This document shows positions 26,265 through 33,755 of a stretch of 64,000 nt of DNA, one piece after another (the stretch's first letter is position 1; each line of letters opens with the position of its first letter). The notes below the pieces were generated by a model. It made no database searches and was not told where the DNA came from. It saw only the letters and a list, made by a program, of their open reading frames with translations. The position numbers and the translations under genes are program-made. Origin of the DNA: Hymenobacter ruricola (GTDB taxonomy: Bacteria; Bacteroidota; Bacteroidia; Cytophagales; Hymenobacteraceae); NCBI RefSeq assembly GCF_015694525.1, contig NZ_JADQDM010000002.1:806001-870000 (forward strand), given 5' to 3'.

Positions 26265-27287
26265 TTAGTCTTCCAGCGGGTTGCTGAGGAAAGTGCCTTT
26301 CAGCAGCAGCCACACCAGCCACAGCGCGATGCTCAGCCACAGGTAGGGCTGGTAGAAGTCGCGGGTGTTGCGGAAGCGGAGCTGCTTGATTTCGGACTTT
26401 TCCAGCCGGTTGATTTGGTTGAAAACCTCGCGCAGGCCGGCCGTGTCGGTGGCCCGGAAGAAGCGGCCGTCGGCAGCGGCGGCCAGCTGGCGCATGGTGG
26501 TTTCGTCGAGGCGGGTTTGCACGTAGCGCGGCCGGCCGTCGGGGCCTTGCCCGTAGGGCACGAAGCCGTCTTTGCCCACCCCAATGGTGTAAATACGAAT
26601 GCCGAAGGCGTGCGCCAGCCGCGCGGCCAGCAAGGGGTCGAGGCTGCCGGCATTGCTTTCGCCGTCGGAGAGCAGGATGCACACCCGCGAGCGCGCCGTG
26701 GACTCGCGCAGGCGGTTGGTGGCCACGCCCAGGGCCGTGCCAATGGCCGTGCCGTCGTTGGCTATCATGCCCACTTTGAGGCCGGCAAGGTCTTCGGCCA
26801 GCAGGTCGTAGTCGGTGGTGAGGGGCGCCAGCGAGTAGGCATCGCCGGCAAACGCCACCAGCGCCAGCCGGTCGCCCACGCGGGTTTTGAGGAAGTCGGC
26901 GGCAATGCGCCTGGCGGCGGCGAGGCGGTTGGGGCGCAGGTCTTCGATTTCCATCGAGCCCGACACGTCGAAGGCCAGCACAATGTCGATGCCGCGGCCC
27001 GACTGCTCCACGCGCTCATCGGTGCGCTGCGGCCGGGCCAGCGCCACGAGGCCGAAGCCCAGCGCCAGGCCCAGCACCACATCGGGCAGAAAGCGCAGCG
27101 CCGCCGACCAGTCGCGCGGGCCCGCGCCGGGCCCAAACGCCACGCCCACCCGCGGCCGGCGCCGCGCCAGCACCCGCCGCAACCCAAACAGCAGCGGCAC
27201 GGCCGCCAGCAGCAGCAGCAGGCGCGGCTGCTGCCACTGGTAGCTGGCCAGCGTGGCGTAGCGCAAAAGGTTGAAAAAGTCGGTCAC
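26265..27287 (-). CDS. VWA-domain membrane protein (BatA-like)
   Basis: A 340-residue inner-membrane protein: N-terminal membrane segments (about 22-38 and 65-85), a VWA domain (about 95-290) with an intact MIDAS motif 'AFDVSGSMEIEDL', 'ANDGTAIGTAL' threonine and 'LSDGESNAGSLDPLLAARLA', and a C-terminal membrane helix (about 310-335). It is the BatA/BatB class of the Bacteroides aerotolerance system, usually co-transcribed with MoxR, DUF58 and BatD proteins. It starts with GTG at 27287. The related genes lie further upstream on the same strand, but are separated by palindromes. Confidence 0.85.
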   Translation of the reverse strand: MTDFFNLLRYATLASYQWQQPRLLLLLAAVPLLFGLRRVLARRRPRVGVAFGPGAGPRDWSAALRFLPDVVLGLALGFGLVALARPQRTDERVEQSGRGIDIVLAFDVSGSMEIEDLRPNRLAAARRIAADFLKTRVGDRLALVAFAGDAYSLAPLTTDYDLLAEDLAGLKVGMIANDGTAIGTALGVATNRLRESTARSRVCILLSDGESNAGSLDPLLAARLAHAFGIRIYTIGVGKDGFVPYGQGPDGRPRYVQTRLDETTMRQLAAAADGRFFRATDTAGLREVFNQINRLEKSEIKQLRFRNTRDFYQPYLWLSIALWLVWLLLKGTFLSNPLED

Positions 27288-27328
27288 GCGGGGGCGAAGG
27301 TAGGAAAGGGGAAGGTGGGGAGTAGTTA

Positions 27329-27440
27329 ACGTCTGTCATCCTGAGCGCAGCGAAGGACCTTTTCACGCTGCAACGGCTTGTCGTGAATCAACCGGCGCTG
27401 ACGTGAGAAGGTCCTTCGCTGCGCTCAGGATGACAGGCGT
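27329..27440. repeat. Long palindromic element, class TCATCCTGAGC
   Basis: Arms of about 36 bp (GTCTGTCATCCTGAGCGCAG, inner CGAAGGACCTTTTCACG) between the BatD-like and VWA genes; followed by short CTCCCCATCTCCCA-type direct repeats (about 27442-27500). Confidence 0.9.
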
Positions 27441-27501
27441 GCTCCCCATCTCCCACTTCTACACCTCCCCATCTCCCAACTTCTACACCTCCCCGCCTCC
27501 C

Positions 27502-28416
27502 CTACTGCACCACCGAGGCGTACCGCCGCTCGGCAAAGCCGCGCAGGCGCTGAAAGGCGCGGTCCACTTCCCGGGCGTCTTCGCTTTGCAGGTTGCCGTA
27601 AATCACCTTGTCGGTGGCGGTGAGGGCTTTGCGCACGTCGACGTCGTTTTCAAAATAAGCCACGATTTCGCGGGTGGTGAACGAGTTCAGGCCGCTATTT
27701 TCCAGGCCGGCGAGGTAGTTTTTCCAGAGCACCACGGCGCGCTCCACGTTGGTGGCCGAGCGCGAGAGGTCGAACCGCTCGACGTGCCGGGCAAACTGGG
27801 CCAGGAAATAGCCGTGGTTTTTGCGCAGCTTGTAGGCCTGGTAGCGCCGCGTGAGGGGCCGCCGAAACAGCGCCGCGCTGCCCGCCAGCAGCAGCAACAC
27901 CGCCAGCGCCCCCGCCAGCCAGTAGGGGTAGTTGAACGCGGGCTCGACGGGCTGCAGGGCCAGGTTCTGGCGCAGGGCGGGCAGGGCCGGGCCCGCGCCC
28001 GCCGGCGCGGTGCGGCGCAGGCGCACGCGGCTGGGCGCCGGCAGCACGCTCAGGGTGTCTTCGCCCTGCAGCACGGCCACGGGCAGGGCCAGGGTTTGCA
28101 CCGAATCGAGCCGGAACGTGCGCAGGTGGTACACGGCGCGGTCGAGGCTGCGGCCGTGGCGGGTGCGGGTGGGGTAGTAGGTTTTGCCCGCGTACTCAAA
28201 CGGCGCGAAGCGGGCCAGCGAATCCGGAAACACCACTTCCAGGCCGGGGGCGTGCTCGTAGCGCAGCTCGTAGTCCAGCGGCTCGCCCACCAGCACGGTT
28301 TGCTTCAGAAAACGGCCTTCGGGCGCGGGCAGGGGGGCCGGCTGGGCCAGCAGCCGCCCCGGCAGCAGCAGGGACAGCACCAGCAACCGGCAACGTCGGA
28401 AAAAGCGAAGGCGCAT
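27502..28416 (-). CDS. BatD-like membrane protein
   Basis: A 304-residue protein with a signal peptide ('CRLLVLSLLLPGRLLAQP') and a periplasmic beta-sandwich of the BatD type ('LKQTVLVGEPLDYELRYEH', 'LEVVFPDSLARFAPFEY'). One membrane helix follows ('YWLAGALAVLLLLAGSAALF', about 165-185), then a cytoplasmic helical domain ('SATNVERAVVLWKNYLAGLENSGLNSFTTREI'). It is shorter than full BatD (often over 500 residues), with one periplasmic domain. In the Bat system such proteins are thought to assist MoxR/VWA chaperone-like complexes. It carries a perfect -7 element at 28449-28456. Confidence 0.75.
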   Translation of the reverse strand: MRLRFFRRCRLLVLSLLLPGRLLAQPAPLPAPEGRFLKQTVLVGEPLDYELRYEHAPGLEVVFPDSLARFAPFEYAGKTYYPTRTRHGRSLDRAVYHLRTFRLDSVQTLALPVAVLQGEDTLSVLPAPSRVRLRRTAPAGAGPALPALRQNLALQPVEPAFNYPYWLAGALAVLLLLAGSAALFRRPLTRRYQAYKLRKNHGYFLAQFARHVERFDLSRSATNVERAVVLWKNYLAGLENSGLNSFTTREIVAYFENDVDVRKALTATDKVIYGNLQSEDAREVDRAFQRLRGFAERRYASVVQ

Positions 28417-28448
28417 AGCGGGCACGGCGGGCAAGGCGGGCAAGGGCC

Positions 28449-28456
28449 CAAAGGTA
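28449..28456 (-). promoter_or_regulatory. -7 promoter element of the BatD-like gene
   Basis: Minus strand TACCTTTG, 32 nt before the ATG at 28416; adjacent to the nested palindrome starting at 28468. Confidence 0.6.
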
Positions 28457-28467
28457 GCGGCCGGGGA

Positions 28468-28568
28468 GTAGCGCGGACTTTGTAGTCCGCGTGCCCCGCG
28501 CCGTTCGGTTCGTATCCGGGCATCGTTCGGGTTTCCGCCGGGGACGCGGACTGCAAAGTCCGCGCTAC
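28468..28568. repeat. Nested palindromic element, class GTAGCGCGGAC
   Basis: Ends GTAGCGCGGACTTTG / CAAAGTCCGCGCTAC, with the left arm internally palindromic (GCGGACTTTGTAGTCCGC). Same architecture as 22164 and 32281 but with AA changed to GG on both sides, so the pairing is retained. Confidence 0.9.
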
Positions 28569-28665
28569 TCCGAAACCGCGCTAGGTTCCTAGCACCCCGC
28601 CCCTTACCTTGCCCATACTTCCGGCAACGTTACCGGTAGGCAAGAACCCCTTTTATTCCCCTTTT

Positions 28666-29145
28666 ATGCAGAACAATTTCTCTACCGCCATCCCCGACGC
28701 CGTGCTGCACAAGGCGCTGGGCTACTTCCAGCAGGGCGCCGCCGAGCTGCGCCCCTACCTGCAGGCCCTCACGCCCGAAGAACGGTCGGCCATGCTCAAG
28801 ATGGGCGCCAAAACCGTCGATTTCGTGCAAAAAGCCTTCGGCTACGCCCGCAGCAACCCCGGCTTCGTGCCGTCCTTCCTCGACCTCACCGAGTTCGAGC
28901 ACGACACGGCCGCCCTCAACGGCCTCTCCCCCATCGGGCAGCTGCTCGCCGGCCTGGCCCTCGACGTGGAATCGACGATGATGCTGGCCGGCTCCGACGC
29001 CTACGCCGCCGCCCTCGTCATTTACAACAACGTGAAGTTTCTGGCCAAAAACAAGCAGCCCGGCGCCCAGGCCGCCTACGACGACCTGAGCCAGCAGTTT
29101 CCCGGCAACGGCGGCGGCCGGCCCGGCAAGGGCCTGAAAGGCTAA
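28666..29145 (+). CDS. Conserved hypothetical protein
   Basis: A 159-residue mostly helical protein with no signal peptide. Recognisable blocks are 'LQALTPEERSAMLKMGAKTVDFVQKAFGYARSNPGFVPSFLD' and 'LSPIGQLLAGLALDVESTMMLAGSDAYAAALVIYNNVKFLAKN', which recur in a Bacteroidota family of unknown role. The tail is Gly-rich (PGNGGGRPGKGLKG). It is transcribed against the flanking Bat-type genes and interrupts that cluster. A repeat array begins 12 nt after its stop. Confidence 0.6.
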   Translation: MQNNFSTAIPDAVLHKALGYFQQGAAELRPYLQALTPEERSAMLKMGAKTVDFVQKAFGYARSNPGFVPSFLDLTEFEHDTAALNGLSPIGQLLAGLALDVESTMMLAGSDAYAAALVIYNNVKFLAKNKQPGAQAAYDDLSQQFPGNGGGRPGKGLKG

Positions 29146-29156
29146 GCGCAAGCCCG

Positions 29157-29345
29157 GTTTTGACATAAAAAGGCCCGGTTTCGCCCCTCGCAGGACCGAA
29201 ACCGGGCCTTTCTGGGTCCAAGCCGGACCCTGGAGAGCCGAAACCGGAGCCCAAAGAACCCAATTCGGAGCCTGGAGAGCCGAAACCGGCCCTTTTACTG
29301 CCATAACCCCCCCTCGGAGGTCCGGTTATGGCAGTAAAAGGGCCG
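29157..29345. repeat. 21-bp-period tandem repeat array 2 (9 units)
   Basis: Nine consecutive 21-bp units in exact register, built on AAACCGG...GAGCC in either orientation. The GC-rich array also contains two large hairpins: GGCCCGGTTTCG / CGAAACCGGGCC (29172-29208) and a 31-bp perfect inverted repeat (29278-29308 with 29324-29354). It lies between the convergent stops at 29145 and 29452. On the minus strand it encodes heptad repeats of the type FGSPGSE. Confidence 0.85.
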
Positions 29346-29354
29346 GTTTCGGCT
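29278..29354. repeat. 31-bp perfect hairpin at the end of array 2
   Basis: The arm 29278-29308 is exactly complementary to 29324-29354 with a 15-nt loop (29309-29323). It may double as the terminator for the convergent genes although no long T run follows. Confidence 0.85.
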
Positions 29355-29451
29355 ATTTTACCTGCCAATGTGGCAGCGTCAGCAGCCGTTAGGCTCCGCT
29401 CAGCAGCCGTGCTTTGAAGTCGGCTGTGGCGGCGTGCGAAGTGGGAGGCCC

Positions 29452-30342
29452 CTACCCCCGCCGCCCGAACTGCTGCCGGTGCCGAAACAAATTCACGAGC
29501 TGCGGCACGAAGTCGCCCTCGGTGCTCAGGGCCAGGAAGCCGGTGCGGGTGCGGCGGCACAGGTTCACCAGCTCGGCCTCCTGGCGGTCGGCCCCGGCTT
29601 CGATGCGGGCCCGGAAATCCGGCGACGACGTGTTGACCCAGCGCACCTGGCCGGTTTCAGCGTCGCGCAGCGGCACAATGCCCAGGGCCGGAAACTGCCG
29701 CTCGCGCGGGGCGCGCAGCTGCACCACTATCAGGTCGTGGCGCTGGGCCAGCATGGTGAGCTCGCGCTCGTAGCTGCCGTCGATGAAGTCCGAAATGAGC
29801 ACCACCAGGCTGCGGCGCTTCAGCAGGCCCAGGGCCTGGCGGATGCCCGCGGCCACGCCCGTGCCGCGCGAGGCCGGCACCAGCCCAAACAGGCGGTTGA
29901 TGAGCGCAACCACCGCCCGCCCGCCCTTGGCCGGCGGCAAATACAGCTCTTTCTGGTCGCTGAACGCGAACAACCCCAGCGCCGAGCCCTGCCGGGCCGC
30001 CGACAGCGCCAGCAGCCCCGCAATGTCGCGGGCCACGTCGAGCTTGCGGCGCTGGCCGTCGCCCACGTCCAGCGAGGCGCTCACGTCGAGCAGCACCAGC
30101 ACCTGCTGCTCCTTTTCCTCCTTGTAGGTTTTCACGAAAGTGCCGTGGCCCTTGCTCGATACGGCCCAGTCGATGGCGCGCACCTCGTCGCCGTACTGGT
30201 AGAGGCGCACGTCGTCGAACTCCAGGCCCGTGCCCTTGAACACGGAGTGAAAATCGCCCTGCAATTGGGCCTCCACCGCCTTGCGAATGCGGATTTCGAG
30301 GTGGCGCAGGCGGCGCACCAGCTCGGTGAGAGTTGAGTTCAT
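29452..30342 (-). CDS. DUF58 domain protein
   Basis: A 296-residue cytoplasmic protein of the DUF58 family, part of MoxR-associated (Bat) gene sets. It has the diagnostic 'GLEFDDVRLYQYGDEVRAIDWAVSSKGHGTFVKTYKEE' block (about 35-75) and then a VWA-like fold with a degenerate MIDAS ('LLDVSASLDVGD', 'VVLISDFIDGSYERE'). The ATG at 30342 is chosen because the next 12 upstream codons lie in the gap before the palindrome. Function is inferred from association with MoxR ATPases; no moxR gene is in the window. Confidence 0.88.
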   Translation of the reverse strand: MNSTLTELVRRLRHLEIRIRKAVEAQLQGDFHSVFKGTGLEFDDVRLYQYGDEVRAIDWAVSSKGHGTFVKTYKEEKEQQVLVLLDVSASLDVGDGQRRKLDVARDIAGLLALSAARQGSALGLFAFSDQKELYLPPAKGGRAVVALINRLFGLVPASRGTGVAAGIRQALGLLKRRSLVVLISDFIDGSYERELTMLAQRHDLIVVQLRAPRERQFPALGIVPLRDAETGQVRWVNTSSPDFRARIEAGADRQEAELVNLCRRTRTGFLALSTEGDFVPQLVNLFRHRQQFGRRG

Positions 30343-30368
30343 GGCAGCAGCAGGGAGTGGAGAATCAA

Positions 30369-30478
30369 AGAACGTCATGCCGAGCGCAGCGAAGCATCTT
30401 TACCGCGCAACGAGATGCAATCGTCAGAATTAGTGGTGGCGGTAAAGATGCTTCGCTAGCGCTCGGCATGACCGTTCT
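30369..30478. repeat. Long palindromic element, class TCATGCCGAGC
   Basis: Arms of about 38 bp (AGAACGTCATGCCGAGCGCA, inner GAAGCATCTTTACCGC) around a centre containing AATTAGTGGTGGC; located between the divergent DUF58 and DUF4296 genes. Confidence 0.9.
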
Positions 30479-30544
30479 ATAAGCACTGACCCGTACACCA
30501 CCCACCCCCACCAACTAACCAAAGGCGAAGCTACGGCGCCGGCG

Positions 30545-30552
30545 TAACTTTG
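30545..30552 (+). promoter_or_regulatory. -7 promoter element with 4-nt spacing to the start codon
   Basis: TAACTTTG, then CGGC, then GTG at 30557. This spacing predicts a leaderless mRNA. Confidence 0.65.
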
Positions 30553-30556
30553 CGGC

Positions 30557-30994
30557 GTGAAAACCTTCCGTTGCCGTTGCCGGGGCCTGCTGCTGGCGCC
30601 TCTCCTGCTGACCGCAGCCGCCTGCGGGCGTCCCGAAGAGCCCGTGGCCCCGGCCGACCTGCTGCCCAAGGAGCAAATGATACGCCTGCTGGCCGACCTG
30701 CACGTGCTCGAAGCGCGTACCGAAAACAGCCGCCTGCCGCAAGATTCGGCCCGCGCGCTCTACCTGGAACAGCAAAAAGCCCTGCTTTGGCGCGCCGAGG
30801 TCACCGACTCGGCGTTTCAGCGCAGCTACCGCTACTACGGCGTCCACGGCAAGGACCTGGGCGACATTTACGGCGCCGTCATCGACACGCTGACCCTGCG
30901 CGCCCAAAGAGCGCCCACCCCCCCGGCGGGCGCCCCGCCCCCCACGGTGGCCCTGCCCGAAAACGCCTCCGCGCTGGCTAAACAAGCTAAATAA
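30557..30994 (+). CDS. DUF4296 lipoprotein
   Basis: A 145-residue lipoprotein with lipobox LTAAAC (Cys about 23). The DUF4296 domain follows: 'LLPKEQMIRLLADLHVLEAR' and 'ALYLEQQKALLWRAEVTDSAFQRSYRYYGVHGKDLGDIYGAVIDTL', the family core in Bacteroidota. A Pro-rich tail ends it. Role unknown. The GTG start is supported by the -7 element 4 nt upstream. Its last 8 bases overlap the 3' end of the convergent tRNA-binding protein gene. Confidence 0.85.
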   Translation: MKTFRCRCRGLLLAPLLLTAAACGRPEEPVAPADLLPKEQMIRLLADLHVLEARTENSRLPQDSARALYLEQQKALLWRAEVTDSAFQRSYRYYGVHGKDLGDIYGAVIDTLTLRAQRAPTPPAGAPPPTVALPENASALAKQAK

Positions 30995-31331
30995 GGCGGC
31001 TGCCGTTGGGCACGGGGCCGGCCACGGCGGCCAGCACAATGTGCCCGTCGGCATCGGCAAAGCCCGTGACCAGCACTTCGGAGCGGAATTTTCCGATTTG
31101 CTTGGGCGGGAAGTTCACCACGGCCTGCACTTGCCGGCCCACCAGGGTTTCGGGCGTGTAGTGGTGCGTGATTTGGGCGCTGGTTTTTTTCAGGCCGATT
31201 TCCGGGCCGAAGTCCACCAGCAATTGGTAAGCGGGCCGGCGCGCTTCCGGAAAAGGCCGGGCTTCGAGGATGGTGCCCACGCGCAAATCCACGCGCGCAA
31301 ATTCGGCCCAGGTAAGGTCAGGTGAGGACAT
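30987..31331 (-). CDS. csaA: CsaA-type tRNA-binding/chaperone protein
   Basis: A 114-residue protein consisting of a single OB-fold tRNA-binding domain: 'FARVDLRVGTILEARPFPEARRPAYQLLVDFGPEIGLKKTSAQIT' and 'GRQVQAVVNFPPKQIGKFRSEVLVTGFAD'. The family binds tRNA and has export-chaperone activity in Bacillus. Length and motif order match CsaA. The ATG at 31331 is preferred; an upstream frame enters the palindrome at 31364. Its stop overlaps the DUF4296 gene by 8 bp tail to tail. Confidence 0.93.
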   Translation of the reverse strand: MSSPDLTWAEFARVDLRVGTILEARPFPEARRPAYQLLVDFGPEIGLKKTSAQITHHYTPETLVGRQVQAVVNFPPKQIGKFRSEVLVTGFADADGHIVLAAVAGPVPNGSRLI

Positions 31332-31363
31332 ATAGGGGGAAGGAATGTCTGGTAAGGCAAACA

Positions 31364-31467
31364 GCCCGTCATGTCGAGCTGGTCGAGACATCTCGCGTGC
31401 AGTACTAACTCAATCGATTGGATTAGTGGTGGCACGCGAGATGTCTCGACCAGCTCGACATGACCGC
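31364..31467. repeat. Long palindromic element, class TCATGTCGAGC
   Basis: Arms of about 36 bp (CCGTCATGTCGAGCTGGTCG, inner GAGACATCTCGCGTGC); the centre carries TCGATTGGATTAG, a core shared with several other copies. Lies between csaA and the DUF922 gene. Confidence 0.9.
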
Positions 31468-31514
31468 CGTGGGTATGGTGGGCTGGGCGGTTTATTCCTC
31501 TTAAGCTGGTTAAG

Positions 31515-32087
31515 CTAGTTTTTCGAGGCAAAGGCTTCGAGTTGGGCCAGCTTTATCTGGGTTTGCTTTTCCCAGTAGTCCTGCTTGGCGGCGTTGAGGC
31601 CGTGGTTGGTTTCGGCGTCGTAGCGGTTTTGCTCCCGGTCCCACTGGTCGTACACGCCTTTGGTGAGGTTGTTGAAGCCGGGCTGGAGCTTGGCGCAGTC
31701 GGCTTTGGCCTGAAACACGAGCAGCTTCTGGCGCATGATGCGGGCGTAGACTTCCGTGATGTCGAAGTGGATTTGCTCGTGGCGCAGCAGGGCGGGCGTG
31801 GCCGTGGCGGGGTTGCGCATCCAGGAGGTGTTGGGGTTGAAGGTGGCGTGCACCGTGCCCGTAAACACGAAGTCCCGGCAGGCCGCGTCGGCCTTGAGGT
31901 CGGAAGTGGTGAGGGCCGCCAGGCGGTCGGAAGGCCCGGGGCGGCCCAGGAAGTCGGCCACGGTGAGCGGGCGCGTCGCCGACCATTCGATGGGGGCCGC
32001 GGCCGGTTTAGCGGCCGGCGCGGGCTTGGCGGCCGGCCCTTGCAGCCACCCGGCCACTAGCCAAAACGAAGTCAGAAAAGAAAGCAT
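31515..32087 (-). CDS. DUF922 zinc-dependent protease-like protein
   Basis: A 190-residue exported protein with a short signal peptide ('MLSFLTSFWLVAGWLQGPAA'). The core 'IEWSATRPLTVADFLGRP' begins the DUF922 domain. The metalloprotease motif HEQIH is at 103-107 ('LLRHEQIHFDITEVYAR'), with 'WDREQNRYDAETNHGLN' toward the end supplying a possible further ligand. The family is annotated as a putative periplasmic Zn protease; the substrate is unknown. The ATG at 32087 gives the signal peptide directly. Confidence 0.85.
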   Translation of the reverse strand: MLSFLTSFWLVAGWLQGPAAKPAPAAKPAAAPIEWSATRPLTVADFLGRPGPSDRLAALTTSDLKADAACRDFVFTGTVHATFNPNTSWMRNPATATPALLRHEQIHFDITEVYARIMRQKLLVFQAKADCAKLQPGFNNLTKGVYDQWDREQNRYDAETNHGLNAAKQDYWEKQTQIKLAQLEAFASKN

Positions 32088-32199
32088 GCGGGAAGAAAGC
32101 AAGTAAAACACCGGACGAACCCAACACGGCGGGCCGCGCAAAAATTGCGCAGGCCCCCGAATTAATAGCCTCCGCCAGTCGTCGTGCGGCGCAGCAAGT

Positions 32200-32237
32200 C
32201 ACCGAACGTCCGGCTGGGAGCAGCAAAGCATCTTTAC
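32200..32237. repeat. Orphan left arm of a palindromic element (degenerate)
   Basis: GAACGTCCGGCTGGGAGCAG followed by CAAAGCATCTTTACC matches the left arm of the 30369/36308 class with several substitutions; no right arm follows. Confidence 0.5.
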
Positions 32238-32280
32238 CCCAGCCCCAACGTGGTTTCGGAGGCAGTGCAGGCGCCAACAA

Positions 32281-32358
32281 GTAGCGCGAACGTTGTAGTT
32301 CGCGTGCCCGCGCCGCTCGGGTTTCGTTCGGGTGCGCGAACTACAACGTTCGCGCTAC
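32281..32358. repeat. Nested palindromic element overlapping the MATE stop codon
   Basis: Ends GTAGCGCGAACGTTGTAG / CTACAACGTTCGCGCTAC; same architecture as 22164 and 28468. The right arm encodes the last residues and TAG stop of the MATE gene (stop at 32341-32343). Confidence 0.9.
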
Positions 32359-33705
32359 TGGCACGGGCAGCGGCGCGCCGGGCGCGGTTTCGCGGCGGAA
32401 GCGCAGCAGCAGCACCCCGGCCACAATGCTGAGGCCCACCAGCAGCGCCGCCCACACCCCCGGCGCCCCCAGGTGCAGCCCGAAGCCCAGGAAGTAGCCC
32501 AGCGGCAGCGCCACCGCCCAGTACGCCAGCAGGGCCACCACGGAAGGCACTTTCACGTCTTCCAGCCCCCGCAACGAGCCCAGGCCCACCACCTGCAAGC
32601 CATCGGACACCTGAAACAGCGCCGCGATGAGCAGCAGCCCCGCCGCCTGGCTCACCACGGCCGGGTCGTGGCTGTACAGGAGCGGGGCTACGTGGCGGGT
32701 CGCGATGAACAGCAGCCCCATCGTGCCCATAAACCCAAACCCCAGCACGTAGGCCGCAAAGCCGGCCTGCCGCGCGTCGGCCAGCTGGCCGCTGCCCCGC
32801 AGGTTGCCCACCCGGATGGTGGCCGCCGCCGCAATGCCGCTGGCCGCCATGTACGTCATCGAGGCCAGGTTGATGGCCACCTGGTGCGCGGCCAGCGTGG
32901 CGGCCCCCAACCAGCCTATCATGATGGCCGACGCGGCGAAAGCGCCCACTTCAAACGCCATTTGCACGCCGATGGGGGCGCCGAGGTCGAAGAGCCGGCG
33001 CAGCGTGGGGCCGTCTGGCAGCCAGCTGGTCACGGCGGCGCGGTAGGCGCGCAGGCGCGGCGCCCGCAACACGTACGCCGCCATGAGCCCGGCCATGAGC
33101 ACCCGCGCAATGAGCGTGGCCCAGGCCGAGCCCATCAGGCCCAGGCGCGGCGCGCCCCATGCCCCAAACACCAGCATGTAGCACAGCACGGCGTTCACCA
33201 CGTTGGCCAGCACCGACAGCCACATGGCCTGCCGCGTCAGCCCCAGTCCTTCGGCAAACTCGCGGAAGCCCTGGTACACCATCAGCGGCAGCAGCGACCA
33301 GCTGATGACCCGCACCCAGGGCGCGGCCAGGGCCACCACCTCGGCCGACTGCCCCAGGTAGCCCAGCAGGTAGGGCACCACCTGCCCTATCCCGGCCAGC
33401 ACCAGGCCCGCCAGGGCGCTCAGCCCCACGGAGGAGGCCAGCAGCCGGCCCAAATCGGGCAGGTCGCGCCGGCCGTCGGCGGCGGCCACCAGCGGCACGC
33501 TGCCCATGCTTAGGCCAATGCCCAGTATCAGCAGCACGGTGGTGCTGCTCACGCCCAGGCTCACGGCGGCCAGCGGCACCGTGCCCGTGCGCCCCACCAG
33601 CACCGAATCGACAAACCCCACCATCACGTGCCCCAGCTGCGACAGCACCACCGGCAAAGCCAGCACCAGCGTTGGCCGCAGGTGCGGCCGGATATTCTGC
33701 AACAT
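32341..33705 (-). CDS. MATE family efflux transporter
   Basis: A 454-residue inner-membrane MATE antiporter with about 12 hydrophobic segments in two halves. Family signatures include 'LALPVVLSQLGHVMVGFVDSVLVG' at the N terminus, 'QGFREFAEGLGLTRQAMWLSVLANVVNAVLCY' in the first half, and 'APIGVQMAFEVGAFAASAIMIGWLG' and 'AAATIRVGNLRGSGQLADARQAGFAAY' in the second. It exports cationic or organic compounds against H+ or Na+. It is the last of four co-oriented genes (egtB, egtD, aminotransferase, MATE). The C-terminal VARTL and stop are supplied by a repeat element. Its -7 element is at 33731-33738. Confidence 0.92.
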   Translation of the reverse strand: MLQNIRPHLRPTLVLALPVVLSQLGHVMVGFVDSVLVGRTGTVPLAAVSLGVSSTTVLLILGIGLSMGSVPLVAAADGRRDLPDLGRLLASSVGLSALAGLVLAGIGQVVPYLLGYLGQSAEVVALAAPWVRVISWSLLPLMVYQGFREFAEGLGLTRQAMWLSVLANVVNAVLCYMLVFGAWGAPRLGLMGSAWATLIARVLMAGLMAAYVLRAPRLRAYRAAVTSWLPDGPTLRRLFDLGAPIGVQMAFEVGAFAASAIMIGWLGAATLAAHQVAINLASMTYMAASGIAAAATIRVGNLRGSGQLADARQAGFAAYVLGFGFMGTMGLLFIATRHVAPLLYSHDPAVVSQAAGLLLIAALFQVSDGLQVVGLGSLRGLEDVKVPSVVALLAYWAVALPLGYFLGFGLHLGAPGVWAALLVGLSIVAGVLLLRFRRETAPGAPLPVPVARTL

Positions 33706-33730
33706 ATTTTTCTGCCTTAACAAAGGCCAA

Positions 33731-33738
33731 CAAAGGTA
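33731..33738 (-). promoter_or_regulatory. -7 promoter element of the MATE gene
   Basis: Minus strand TACCTTTG, 25 nt before the ATG at 33705, at the edge of repeat array 3. Confidence 0.6.
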
Positions 33739-33755
33739 CGGCCACCGGTTCCGAA

